Below are positions 27,401 through 39,915 of a stretch of DNA of 64,000 bases, piece by piece. How positions within the stretch are numbered: position 1 is the stretch's first letter; every line of letters begins with the position of its first letter. The translations under genes and the position numbers were made by a program. The notes under the pieces were generated by a model. The model made no database searches. It had not been told where the DNA came from and saw nothing but the letters and a program-made list of their open reading frames with translations. The DNA is from Strigops habroptila (taxonomy: Eukaryota; Chordata; Aves; Psittaciformes; Psittacidae). The stretch is taken from assembly GCF_004027225.2 (NCBI RefSeq), contig NC_044277.2:40466305-40530304 (forward strand), read 5' to 3'.

Positions 27401-30400
27401 TTGTCTCTCATTCAACTTTATTACAGGAGTGCTGACCAGAGATTCAGGTCTTCACATATCCAAGTGAGTAGTTGTCGTATAAAACACTCCCAGCAGTGGC
27501 AGTTATCCAGTGGCAAAATGGAGACCAAGTGCCTTCTTTTAAGAACAACAGTGGTACCCACAACCCAGGACCCCTGTGTGAGAAATTTCTGAATTCTTTC
27601 CTTCTTTCCTTCCTGCAGAAAAAATCTAGGGGGAGCAAATGTTCGATAGCATTTGGCTGCTTCCAACCTGCTTCATTATACATAGCTACCTATGGAGATC
27701 AGAGTCTCTCAAAAGAATAATAAAGAAAGACCCTGAAAAATCTCCAAGAGCTGCTATCCCCAGAAAGAGCAATGAGATTTATTCTCTTTGGCAGGCAATT
27801 TCTGTCCTACTCATTTCCCTCTCCTACAAATACATATGAAGCACTTTGCTAAGGGAGCTCATAGAATCATAGAATAGCTTGGGTTGGAAGAGACTTTCAA
27901 AGGTCATCTGGTCCAACCCCCCTGCAATGAGCAGGGACATCTTCAACTAGATCAGGTTGTTCAAAATCACATCCAGCCTGGCCTTAAATGAATCCAGGGA
28001 TAGAGCACCACCTACCTCATGTCCTTCATGGAAAAAAACCCCATAACCAAACCCAAACCTTCGAAGAGATAAGAACAATGGTAAAGGTGGATGTTAGCAG
28101 AGACAGAGACTCAGCATCCGCCAGGGCAACGTACGTGTCGCAAGTAAGAAGGATTAGGATAGGCTGCGTAACACCCTGGGAACTCCCTGCAGCATGACTG
28201 ACCAGTCACTGGAAAACGTTTGCCGCAGCATAGTTTCTCAAGAGAGAGGGTCAGCTGCTTGACAAGGTCTAGGTTCATCTTACTTACCAATAGAGGTCAA
28301 AAAATTAGGTACATAGTCTAAGCCAATTGTCTAGGCTCTCTAATAATAATAATACTGGACATACTGGTGTTGGATAAAGAACTGATTTTGTAAAATTCTG
28401 CATTCTCTCTGTTTCAGTTTACGCCACAATAAATCACAGCACCTTGACATTTCTCTGAGCTCTCCTACCAAAATCATAGAAGCAAAAATGTTACAGTATT
28501 GCTGTTTATAACATTAAGCATATTTCTTCAAAAAGATGCTCCTAAGCTCATGTAAAAATATACCCCTTACCATAAAAGGAGGAAAAATAGTTTGTTGGGG
28601 TTTTGTTTGTGTGAATTTTTATTCATTTTGACCAGGGTATATGTAGACTTGAACTCTAATTCAGAAGCTGTTTTGTTAGCTCGAGAAGGGAAGTTTCCAC
28701 ATCTTATCTAAATCTGCAAGATCCTGTTCAGGCTCTGTTTATGGTTAGTTCAGAGGAGTAATAGTAGTGGTAAATTGTAAGGATTTTAATGATACCTTCT
28801 GACATTCAGGGAGATTATGTTCCCAGGGAGAATAAAAGACAAGATCATGCTTTTCTTTTTTAAGCTGCTTAAAAATAGGCACCTAAAGGGGCTTATTTGT
28901 AAAGAGAATTCTACTTCAGGAAACTATTTTGTAGGAAACATGTACAAATTTTTGTAGGCTCCTAACAATTTTCATGTTACATTAAAGACAGGCAACCTTT
29001 AAATGTGTGCAGTAACAATGTTAGTCTTCATCTAAAGTGTTTTCTGAGGTCCTGTCTACTGCTAAATTACGGCTGTCATTCAAAATGTAGTAATAACATA
29101 TATCCTGATATGAACATGGAAACTGCAGCATACTTTGACACTCTTTAAATTACCTCAAGCTTAGTTTCATATTAGCATAAGCCTTTTATTTTGAATTACA
29201 AAGATCCAAAACATAGCTGAACCATCTTTTTGATATGGTATGTTTGGAATCAATCCTCCTGGGTTGTTTTTTTTATTTTTAATTCCCCCCCCCCGTTCTG
29301 ACACAATATGATAGCTAGTGTGCCGTGAATATAGCCTTGAGATTTAGAGCTTCCCTGACTAAGCTTTTCAGCTGCTTGTTCTCCATATACTTCATTTAGA
29401 GGAACCTAGTGGAACAGAGCCTGCATCCTTCTGATAGATGTTTTTGCAATTCACTTTTAGATGTGCTTTAGCTTTCATTTTCATTCACTGACTCAGGTAT
29501 CTGCCAAAAATATGTGTTTGTTATACTTCATTGTATTTCGTACTTTTGTACTTTCACTCTGCTACTGCAGAATGTTGTTGTAGTAGATTTGTTAGTCTTG
29601 TTCCCTTCCCCATTCCTCTTTTCATACTACAGGGAACATTTCAGCCTATTACAGTTACAAGAAGAAAGGTTGACCAAAGCCTCCTTCTCAACTTTTACTA
29701 ACTTTATTAGTTATGGTGTATTTAAAATCGTACTCTTCTTCTGCACTTGAGATAATAACTTTAAGGGGCTCTACTAGCAGATTTAGTAATGTATTTTGTT
29801 TTTCCTTTTTTGTTTTTTTTTTGCTTCTCAAAGCATACAAGCTCCTTAACAGCATGCTTCCTTCTTCTCTTACCACAATTTCATTAATGAGCTTAGGCTT
29901 GAGATGTGATTTTTTCTTATATACCGTCTTAAAAAATTGTGCAAATCAAATTCTACTCCAGAAGGAAAAGTACAGTGATGATGAGTCAACTGAGAAATGG
30001 GGAAAGTTTTCTAAGGGTCAGTCTGAAGTCAGTCTCAAAGAGCTTTCCACTCTTGGAAAGTGGACTTAGCCTAAATTGTGATGGTTCTGAAAATTTTACT
30101 TTTGACACATAAGAAGACATGATTTAAAACTTGCTCCTTAAAAACTCTCATCGTATATGCATCAAAAAAATGCATCCAAACAAAAGCTTTATTTTTCATT
30201 TTGACTGTTTTTCTGCAGAGTTTCCATGTATCTTCCAGTTATTTAAAGTCTACAGAGGCTTGAGGCCTGCTTATAGCTTGACAAGCTCCACCAAACAGCG
30301 TAAGTCATCAGAGGCTTTTCTGCCTCCTGAAATTAGATTATAGCACCTGATTTAAGAGGCAACTTCCATTCCTATGTGGTACTGAAAAGTACTTTTTTAT

Positions 30401-33400
30401 GAAATTCCAGTATTTAATAAATCATTTTCTAGATATGGGATTTTCCATGAACAGTTTATACAATGATTTATAATGATTTTAGTGGTGTTGAAAGTAATAT
30501 CTCAAAGACACTAAAAAATGTTTGTCATTAATTACCACTCTGCCATATATCCTGTAGCTATTTTCAGGTTTCCCTTATCTCTTCTACTAGACCAATTAAA
30601 GCAGATGATAGCAGTATTTTTTTCCTTAAATGAAATTCAAACCACCTAAAATATTGCCTGCTATATTTTGGTGCAATAGAGTGACTTGTAGAAAAGCAGT
30701 TAAATCCCTCATCTCATGTTCAAGTCAAGACTTTGTCAGGGTCTACTTCAAAGTGTCTGACAGCAAGAGCAGTCACCACCTTTAACTGGACTTTTGATTA
30801 AGCACAGATCTTCAGAAGCATGTAGGCATTTAGTAATATTTAGGTGTTTAATTAAAAACATTGGAAGGAGTTCGGATGATCGAGTCAGATTCTCAAAGGA
30901 ATTTCTGAATTTTATGAACTTCTAAATGAATGTATAATTTAATCTATATTGCCTAACAACTTCTGAAGCCAGCATCTCATTTACATGGAAGCCAATACTT
31001 TCAGGTGAAAGTAATCAAGATATTTATGTTACTAGTGTGAGAGTTCTAAGGTTGCATCATTAAAACGTGCTTGGACTTAACATTGCTGAGCTTCACAAGT
31101 GCACCCTTCATCCCTGAGTTAGGTACACAAGATCCCTTTGCAGTGCTTGGGAGAAATAATTGCCTGAAGGTAATAAAGTATTTATTGGAGCAGTATTTAT
31201 TGGTATCCCTCCTTCTTGTTCAAAGTCTGTCACAGAAGGGGTCAGGTGCCTACTCCAGGTCAGAGTGAGTAGTGCAAAGAGATAGCCGTGGTCTGTGAAC
31301 TGGGGTGGATTTGTGCAAAGCCAGATAGTCCTGGGACTGCCAGGCTGGTGAGCTGTGGGGAAACACTAGATGCACACCAGGCAAGGTGATCAAAGCTGGG
31401 ATTTGTTATGTGCAAATGTGCCCCTGAAATGAGCCAAATCATTCACAGAGCTTTATGGGAGGTATGGCACACTGCGGGCTTTTATTTTCCCTGTTATATT
31501 TTCACTCCCATATACAGCTTTGATTTGGTTACATTGGAAGTTGCCTAAATTCTGATGCTGGCATGACTCCATATTTCTTACTAACAGTGAATGACAAGAC
31601 ATCCTTCCAGTTGGATCAATAGTAGTGAGGAAAATTAATTTTCTTATATGTGCATGTGTTGCACACAAAAAAATTGCTTACTTTACGTGCACAACATAAG
31701 TAGTATGTAAACAGAGAACATCCTTTATGTTGCAGCTTCAAGAATCTGAATTTCGAAGTTACGTAAAAATCCTAGTTCTGTTTTACAGAGAATCTTTCCT
31801 GTTCTTCCGCTGGAAGGCTGGGCGTACAAGCGAAAAGGATACTGAGAAAATATGGTATATGTGGTCACAGTGTCACACACACAAAAGTATTGAATTAAGG
31901 TTGCAAGGGACAGGAAATGCCAGATACAAAGACTTTCAGATATTTGTTCTTTTCAAGGCTAATAAAATCCTCTTAGTTGTTTTTCACTACTTTTCTGATT
32001 TTCTTTAAGGAAAAAAGGTAAAAATAATTCTCCAATATGTGAAAGCAAACTTTCCCTATCCAAATCCTTGGGCAAGTTTTTAAAGATCTAAAGAAGTAAT
32101 GATTCAGAAGAACTACTAGTTACTTCATCTCTGCTTACCACAGGCCATTGCATTTTATTCAGATATTCCTGTATTGAGTCTAGCAACCTGTATTTGACTG
32201 AAGCACACCCTTTGCAAAGCAGCAGACATTGATTTGGAGACATCAAAAGGCAGAAAAATTACTCCTTTCTTGTGTAATTTTTTTCCCAGTGATAATCACC
32301 TTAGCTATTAGGGAAAATCTGTCACTGTTTCTGAGTTTGTCTGGCTTCGACTTTAACATATCTGTCCTTGTTATGCTTTTCTTTGTAGTTTGAAAGAGCT
32401 CTTCAGTACCTGCTATTTTCTTCCTGTGGAGGTCTTCAGACACTGTAATCAAGTCACCTCTTGATGTTCTTTTTGATAAAATAGATGTGCTGAGCTCTTT
32501 TAGTTACTTGCAGGAAGAATTTTCTCCATTCCTTTCACTTATTTTTGTAGCATTTTTTATTCATCCATTCCTACTTTTCATAATCTGTCTTTTTTTCAAT
32601 ATGAACAATTCCAAATATCATCAGTGGTGTCCATAGAAGTAAAATCATGTTCCTACTACTCCTTTTCAGACATATAATGGAAATTAGTCCATTTTAGCAC
32701 AAGTTTGCAATCCGTATGTTCAGTGAGTTTTTGTTCAGTCTTATATTTGTTTCTTGTAGCTATGTACTCTCATTTTTGTGTTGGAAAGGTGCCTTACAGA
32801 CTATGACGTGACCTACAGGACAGACTGCCTTCACTGCAGGAGTGCCTGTTGAGGAGGTTGATCTGGGAGGGTGCAGAAGCCCAGCTCTGATGGGCAGATG
32901 CCTCCTTGTGCTCTCTGCCTTTGATCTTGGAGAAGCTCAAAGAGGGGCAGAGGGAGTCTGGATCATGGCGGGTCACACCATCAATGTAAATCTTTTGTTG
33001 CCGCCTCCCTTTGGCTGTCTTTGCTCAGAGATTTCTAATGCTTCACTTGAACAAAGATGTGAGCCTGGGCATGGTATCTAGGTGAGAAAAGTTTTTTATG
33101 TCATAAAAAGAAGTTTCTGCCCATATTTTAATTAAGAGCTTATTTACATATTGGGCACATTTTGTCAGCACTGCTCAATTTTATTTTTTTACTTTTTATT
33201 TTGCACATCAACATTTTAAAGGCAAATAGATACATTGCTCTACATGTTCATCAGCTGAACCAATCACATCTTATATTTCCACTGTAAATTGATGACATAT
33301 CGTGAAATCTAGCTAGATGTGTCTCTTTGTGTGTTACATGTCAACATTTTGGTTTGGGCACAAACCTACAAAATAAGGGGCTGAAACGGTTTTCTGAAAG

Positions 33401-36400
33401 AGAATCTGCCATTAGATTTGGTAATAAATTAACAGCAATGAGCAAAAATAACCAGTTGGGGTGAAGCATTGCAGAAAGGAGAGTTAAGCATATCCTTCTG
33501 TTAACAGGTTCTCCTTCATCCTTTGTGTCCATAGCAGAGCTGGAGCAGTCCTCCACGCCTGGGGCACAGGTTGTCCCCCCAGACTGCCATCAAGACAGAA
33601 CAAAGCAGGTTTCCAGCTCAAAAAAACAGATCCTATTCATCTGTGTAGGCCAAGGCTCTTATCAGCTGGACAAAACAAATACTTCATTTTAATGAAATGA
33701 AAGGATGCAGAAAAAATATTGCTATAATAATTTTTCCCCCACTGTGGCATCCTACTTAAATAATACTCATCTTTTACATTAACAGTCACAAAAAAACAGG
33801 ACTGTGAAAAGCTGATGACAAGAAAGGAGGAGAAATTGCAAATGAAGGAGCAAAGAAGGGAAATGAATAAAACTTGTATATGCTGGCACTGTTGTAAGGA
33901 ATTCAAGGAAGAGAAACTATCATATAAGAGGCACTCTGGCCTGGCTGACAGAACAGTTAACATGGATTCTTACTAGAAAATAGGATAACTGTTCTTTCCA
34001 CAAAACAAAGCCATAAACCTTACAATCACTGACAGTTAGCTATAAGAAAAAAGAAACTCAAAATACTTTGAACACTTGCAAATGTAGCAATGATACTTTC
34101 TTGCAGAAGGATTTGAGAAGATGGAATTGAAACCAGCACCTGGCTGATTAAATGTATTCATATACCTGGTTTTGCCTGTGGTGAACAGTTCCAACTGCTA
34201 ACACAGGTACTGAAAGACTGAGCCAAATGTGTTTACTATTATCCCAAGGGTCTTGGACGTGTGTGCACTTCTGTCATAAATTACTAATGACAAAAAAAAA
34301 CTCGTATGGCAAAGCCTGACTGATAAACTGTTACATATTTGAATGTGCATAATCATATTTTGAAATAATAAAGCCTTACTCTTTTTTTTCTTCAGGTACA
34401 CAAAGATGAAGACAGCAACCAACATCTACATTTTCAATCTGGCTATGGCAGATGCGCTAGTTACCACGACTATGCCTTTTCAAAGCACTGAGTATCTGAT
34501 GAACTCTTGGCCCTTTGGTGATGTGCTGTGTAAAATAGTTATTTCAATTGACTATTATAACATGTTTACCAGCATATTCACACTGACCATGATGAGTGTT
34601 GATCGATACATTGCTGTGTGTCACCCTGTGAAGGCTCTGGACTTCCGTACACCTCTTAAGGCAAAGATAATCAACATCTGCATCTGGCTATTGTCCTCAT
34701 CTGTTGGTATATCTGCAATAGTTCTTGGAGGTACCAAAGTCAGGGAAGGTGAGTGTGAGCACTCAAAATCTAGTCTTTTTGTTTCTCAAATGACATAAAA
34801 TGTAGCTCTGAATATTGATTAAACTTGATTAATTCCTTCTTTGAAAAGTATGTCTAAATTTCTGACATTTTGAAATATATTGTGGAACATTACAGTATAA
34901 CATATATATCATTTAAGCTCAGATGTCCTGGTCAACTAAGAGAACAAAATGCATTTTGAAGTGTGCCAAGTCTGTGCTAGAATTAGACCATAAAAACCTA
35001 CTAGCAGACAGCAGGGGAAAATAATCAGGAATTTGCTCACAGTGGACAAATCTAAGATCAATTTAGGATAAAAAATGAAATGTCAGCTTAAGGTGTGTTT
35101 TGTAGGTGTTGTGAGAGTAGTTCTGAAGAAGTTTCAAGAGCCGAAACTAGATTGCTTATTATTAGTGTTAATATTAGAACTATCATTAGTATTGAGACTT
35201 GTGAGCCGTTTCACAGAACTTGATAGCATGGTGAAGAAAGGAAAAGTCAGTTGCTGGAGACAAAAAATCAAGGCAAGAGTCTCAAATTCTTGTTTAAAAA
35301 GGGATGGGGATAGAAGCTTGGAAAAGTTGAGAATAAGGATCAATAAGAACCAGCGGAGGAACTGGGAATACAGACCATGGCAGGGGAGCAACTATAAGAA
35401 CATGAAGTCAATGAGCTCTGTATGCAGACCACCTGTATGCTTTGCTTGAAATTTATAATCCATAAACTGTGCATTTAGCCCCTGTAACTAGTGACTCATT
35501 ACCAAAAGTGCCTTGCTGTGGGGTTAATCTTATTTTGAAAGCCTCCGTGAGAAATAAAGGAGAGAAGCATTCTCACACATATACATACTTCATACCTACA
35601 GGCATGACTGCAGTGCAGGAGCACCTCAGTGTCTTCAAAAATCTTGAGGCCTCTAGTGATATCCTTGGGTTGGGGCCATTCTGTTAATGAATTGCTTGGT
35701 AAAATACAAGTCATGCATATTTATTTGCTGGCAGTCTTGTTTGAGATGTAGATAATCTTTTGGAAAATGAATAATTTCTGAATTAACAACCTTTTCTATT
35801 AGAAGGGTTTCACTCCTTCAAGGAGAAATGGTAAACTTTACATAAGGACACTGTTTTGTCTGTCAGTGACAATAAATTCTGCCCATTAAACTGTTTGGCA
35901 TAGATCAGTGCAAACCAAACATTTCAGTAACAGCTGCTCAAGGGCTGATTGATTTAGCTGAAGAAGTATGGATTTTGTTCTTGCTATTGGCTTTCTGGTG
36001 GATAGGTGACAGGAGAGTCCTCTTGAAATTTTTCCTTCAGCCCTTTGGGGACTAAAGTGTCCTGGTCTGCAGTGCTGTAACTCTCCTCCCCAGTGGAGTT
36101 TTGACAGGCTGTATAAAACAATGTCTCATTTGAGAAACATTAACTTCCAGGCATCTTCATTCGGGAAGAATGATTGTCTCACTATGAATTAGATCTTGGC
36201 CGTGGGACATTGGCTTGATCGGGTGTTCTGTTGGAGCATGCTTGACTAGCAGAATATTCCTGTCATTCACTGTATACGTTGCATTTAGATCAAGGGGCTG
36301 CTCTCAGGCCAGCAATGATTAAATGCCTCTGCCACACCACGTGGCAGGCAGCCTTTTTTTTCCTCTTGAAACAGACTAGTAATGTCACAGCTCAGCTGGG

Positions 36401-39400
36401 CCAAACAGAGTTGGAAATTATTAGCAAATGCTTGTCAGCCCCTACTGCTCAGCTCTGCTTGTCTAATCTAAGGTCTCCCTTGAGCATCTAGTGCCTATTA
36501 TCTTGTCTAGTGTGTTCATGAATTGCACTGATAAATGCTGATGGGGAAAAGCAAAGATCCTGCCTATGCCTGACGGCTGGAGCTCAGGACTGAAACTTTA
36601 TGTTATGTTGGACAAAATAGTTGATGTTTGCATTCCAGAGGGACTCCTGGATTTAGATTTAATCAAAAACTATACATCAAATGGGAAGTGATTATGTTTA
36701 AAGTTTTCACCCCATGCTCGGTTAGTCGCTTGTGTACTCATAGTACAGGATTCCTCCTAGTGATGTCCTTCTGGGTACATTTTCCCTACAGAATAAATTT
36801 TACATCTGTGTAAATATTCCCTCTCTGGATTTAACAGAGCTTTTCTTGCTAAAGAATTATTCACTTTAAAAAACCAAATAGACTAGAGATACTATTAGTA
36901 TTCCCAGTAGTAGTATGAAGGCTCCATTTGAGTACAGAGGAATATGGATGCCTAAAGGTGACACAATTAATAATGTACCTGAAATAGAAATATATTTCCT
37001 ATGTCAAGATTAAGATTAATCTTAAATGGTAACACATCAAACACTTTAAAAAATATATTTCCAGTAACATACCATTTAGGATGCAGTATTTTTCCTGAAA
37101 TATATCAATATATTTGGAATATTTGGCTTTCGGAGTGGAAAAGGTCAGCATGAAATCTAGAGTACTGAATTTGTGACACTGTACTTAGTTCTGCATCTTT
37201 TCAGGCAACAGGAATATAATATAAATTGCATTTTAATATCTTCCAACCTTCCTGAAAATTATTATGATATTGTGCATTATGACAGGGATCTTTGTTGATT
37301 ATTTGCTATTTGCAAACTGGAGAAATACAAGTGGGTTCTGTACAATTTACAGCATTACATATGTTGAGTGAAACACATGAATATTAGTGAATTTAGAATA
37401 ACACTTTCCATAGAAGGTAAACTGTAATGAGATGTAAGACAATCATTACATTGGTATTAGACAATTTGGAATTCTAAAATGCTATTGCTGACTACAAATT
37501 ATACTAAAAGGTAGCAAGCATGACCTATTATTTTGATAAATATAATAAATTATGTCAGTAGATCTGAAGAGGCAGTTTCCTTTGGGAGGGGGTTTCAGTG
37601 AGTAACTGGATGTGGTCCAGGACAGTCAAACCTGATCACATCTCACTTTTATCCAGAATGGCACATTGGGGTGCAGCTTTACTAGCCTAGATATTATAGC
37701 TGCATCCTGATTTTATTGCTGCTGCTAAGCCATGATCTACTACAAATGACAGCAATAATCAATGAGAAAACTTCTTTGAAGATGCTTGTTGACATTTCTA
37801 GAATAAAATTAAGTGAAAACAACTACACTTATGAAAACCTAGATCACCAAGGATTTAGAAAAGCTGACCAAGTGTCAAGACCCCATTAAGTCATACTTGT
37901 ACTGTCAGTTTAGCATCCTCCATCAGGCTCGAAATATATGTCTTTTCACTTTTCAGCTTTCAGAATCATCCATTAGTTGTCATATTTTTTGAAATGAAAC
38001 CACAAAATATTTAGCTTTGATTTCAACTTTTTTATTTGAATGTTTTAGCATATCACCCAGTAACAGCTTTCTGATATCTAACTGCAGAAATGTTTGTATG
38101 ATGCCATAATAATAACTTCCCCCCTAGCTGTTTTTCAAAACAAATTCTCTGCAATATCATCTTGATTTGTGAAGCATTTCAAAAGCAGGGAAATATGTCT
38201 TGATGGAATTTTTCTGACTAGTTCTGCTGGAGAAAGATACAAAAGAAGTATTGTGCAAGAGTATACTGAATCATTCCACCCTTAGATCTGATTCAATAAA
38301 AGCCAATACATAATCATTTGTAGAGGAATGACAAAGTCAGTAGGGAAAATGAAAAAATCCAAAGAACAATGCAGTGCTCAAGAGGATAAAATATGAGCTA
38401 TAATTCAGAGAGAAAAATCCCTGTCTTACCTTGACTTGCCTTCAGTAAAGTTTAACTGTCAATAGTAGTTGTAAATTTACCGCTTCTCTTGCCTTGCCAT
38501 TTATCTTGGGTTTTGGTTTTCCATATGGTTTATATACTGGAATTCTCCAATGAGGTCAGCAAATGAAACCTCAAATATTTCATTTCTTAGCAGTCTCCTG
38601 TCAGATGGAATATTTCTGGGACTTAAAACTGAGTGACAGCCTATGCCTTTGAATGCTGGCATGGGCAATCAGAAGGGGAGTGGGCTGGTGTCAGGGGCTC
38701 AGATCCTGCAGTCTCTGTGCAGGCTGAAGTTTCAATGACATGATCTGCGAAAAGAGCAGCTTCCATTTGACTTCACGCACACATATATTTTTTTTAACCA
38801 AAAAGAAGCTGTTGCCAAGAAATAAGTTTTTCTGAATGCAAACACTTACATGTATTCCATTTGCACTGAAGAAGGCACATGGGAAAAGATTATTACACAA
38901 TTATCATATATTGGTAAAATCTTCCTATGATCAAAACCCCATTTGGCTTCCACCATTCAGAATACCAAAAATGTGCCTTCCCCCACAGACAAGAATATAT
39001 GCAGTTTGATAAAAATTATGAGATTTCTACTCCATTGAACATGGTACTCATTCTGGCTTTAAATGTCAGTAAGATTCAAATAGAAGCATCTTTACAAATT
39101 TTTGTTTTTGTCTTCTGCATTTTTAGGTCTTCCCATGGGAAACAAATTTTATATAATGTTATGCATTTTAAAAAGCCTCTATCTATCTGTAATTTCTAGA
39201 GACTACTGCATATAACCAGTTTCAATGGTAATTGAAAGCTTTCTTTGGAGTGATTTAATGATAACTCTGTTTATTAATATCACATTACATGATAATCACT
39301 TTTCCTAGCTTATGCTATGATGATTACATTGTTTAGAATATCTAATAATGAAGCCATTTTCTTTTGCTTCTTTCATTCCCAGATACTGCTAGCACTGAAT

Positions 39401-39915
39401 GCTCCTTGCAGTTTCCAGACAGAGATTACGTGTGGTGGGACATCTTCATGAAAATCTGTGTCTTTGTCTTTGCATTTGTTATTCCAGTTCTCATTATAAT
39501 TGTTTGCTATACTCTGATGATCCTGCGCCTTAAAAGTGTACGGCTTCTCTCAGGGTCTCGAGAAAAAGATCGAAACCTGCGCCGCATCACCAGGTTGGTT
39601 CTTGTGGTTGTGGCAGTTTTTATTATCTGTTGGACTCCTATTCACATTTTTGTGCTGGTTGAAGCCTTAGGGGATGTGTCCCACAGTACTGCTGCTATAT
39701 CCAGCTATTACTTCTGTATTGCTTTGGGTTATACCAATAGCAGCCTCAATCCAATCCTTTATGCTTTTTTGGATGAAAACTTCAAGAGATGTTTTAAGGA
39801 CTTCTGCTTCCCCTTTAAGATGAGGATGGACAGGCAGACCACCAGCAGGGTCAGAAACACTGTGCAAGACCCAGCTTATATGAGGGAAGCAGATGGGACA
39901 AACAAACCTGTATGA
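21173..39915 (+). CDS. OPRK1: Kappa opioid receptor (spliced: 21173-21432, 34396-34748, 39383-39915)
   Basis: The three exons (260, 353 and 533 nt) splice to 1146 nt, giving 381 residues plus stop, one residue longer than human KOR. It is a class A GPCR of the plasma membrane that couples to Gi/o and is activated by dynorphin peptides. Seven TM segments are visible. Conserved features: D139 (3.32, amine anchor), DRY at 156-158, CWTPIH in TM6, E298 (6.58), NPxxY in TM7, the ECL disulfide pair C132-C211, a Cys after helix 8 (C346), a FPxxM motif in the tail, and C-terminal NKPV. Predicted N-glycosylation sites are N40 and N51. Introns are phase 2 and phase 1, at the positions conserved in opioid receptors. 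Exon 1 read-through meets a stop at once (AGG TAA), so correct splicing is needed. No frameshift or missing key residue was found, so the gene looks functional. Compared with human KOR recalled from memory, 2.63 is Glu and 6.55 is Val. Confidence 0.97.
23598..23675 (-). mobile_element. OPRK1: Old CR1-type LINE 3' end remnant in OPRK1 intron 1
   Basis: The string around GACCGTCTAGTCCAACTGCC, followed by TGACCGCTTCAGGGCTGAC, matches the complement of the 3' UTR of an older CR1 subfamily in which CTAGTCCAACTGCCTGACC replaces the CTAGTTCCAACCCCCCTGCC of younger copies. Similarity fades after about 23675. The subfamily is recalled from memory and was not checked. Confidence 0.55.
27858..28020 (-). 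mobile_element. OPRK1: CR1 LINE 3' end fragment in OPRK1 intron 1
   Basis: It starts with the complemented tail CATAGAATCATAGAATAG, then GGTTGGAAGAGACTTTCAAA and CATCTGGTCCAACCCCCCTG, the standard complemented 3' UTR of CR1, followed by the complement of the last ORF2 residues. It is about 160 bp, 5'-truncated, and opposite in orientation to OPRK1. Confidence 0.85.
34396..34748 (+). CDS. OPRK1: OPRK1 coding exon 2 (ICL1 to start of ECL2, TM2-TM4)
   Basis: This 353-nt exon encodes residues 87-204 and the first base of codon 205. It carries the TM2 [16 protein letters not shown] segment, C132 of the conserved disulfide, D139 in TM3 (SIDYYNMF), the [10 protein letters not shown] motif, and TM4 ending in [14 protein letters not shown]. 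Residue 119 is Glu (STEYLMNSW) where human KOR has Val118 (position 2.63). The donor is G|GTGAGT at 34749. Intron retention would add 16 codons and stop after TM4. Confidence 0.96.
34749..39382 (+). other. OPRK1: OPRK1 intron 2 (about 4.6 kb)
   Basis: A phase 1 intron, GTGAGT to TTTCATTCCCAG, splitting the Asp codon at the start of ECL2. It is AT-rich; no CR1 or other repeat and no coding exon was recognised in it. A 14-bp palindrome (TAAGATTAATCTTA) lies near 37011-37024. Confidence 0.8.
39383..39915 (+). CDS. OPRK1: OPRK1 coding exon 3 (ECL2 to C-terminus, TM5-TM7)
   Basis: Encodes residues 205-381, ending in TGA at 39913-39915. It holds the rest of ECL2 (with C211), TM5, the basic ICL3 ([15 protein letters not shown]), TM6 with [17 protein letters not shown]3, TM7 with NPILYAF, helix 8, and a tail with FPxxM and terminal NKPV. 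In mammals the FPxxM and NKPV tail motifs bind trafficking partners (GEC1/GABARAPL1 and NHERF1, respectively), so similar trafficking is likely. Differences from recalled human KOR include V295 for I294, and A207 and R218 for two ECL2 aspartates. Confidence 0.96.

Larger units (their letters stand above)
21433..34395 (+). other. OPRK1: OPRK1 intron 1 (about 13.0 kb)
   Basis: The intron begins GTAAGG and ends TTTTTTTTCTTCAG, both strong splice signals. It contains two short CR1 remnants (about 23.6 kb and 27.86 kb), both antisense to the gene, a C10 run at 29285-29294, and otherwise unrecognised AT-rich sequence. No extra coding exon was recognised. Confidence 0.85.

Noticed and set aside
34749..34798. 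In-frame extension of OPRK1 exon 2 by 16 codons
   Set aside because: This is read-through past a consensus GTGAGT donor; exon 3 continues the receptor in frame, so the extension is intronic.
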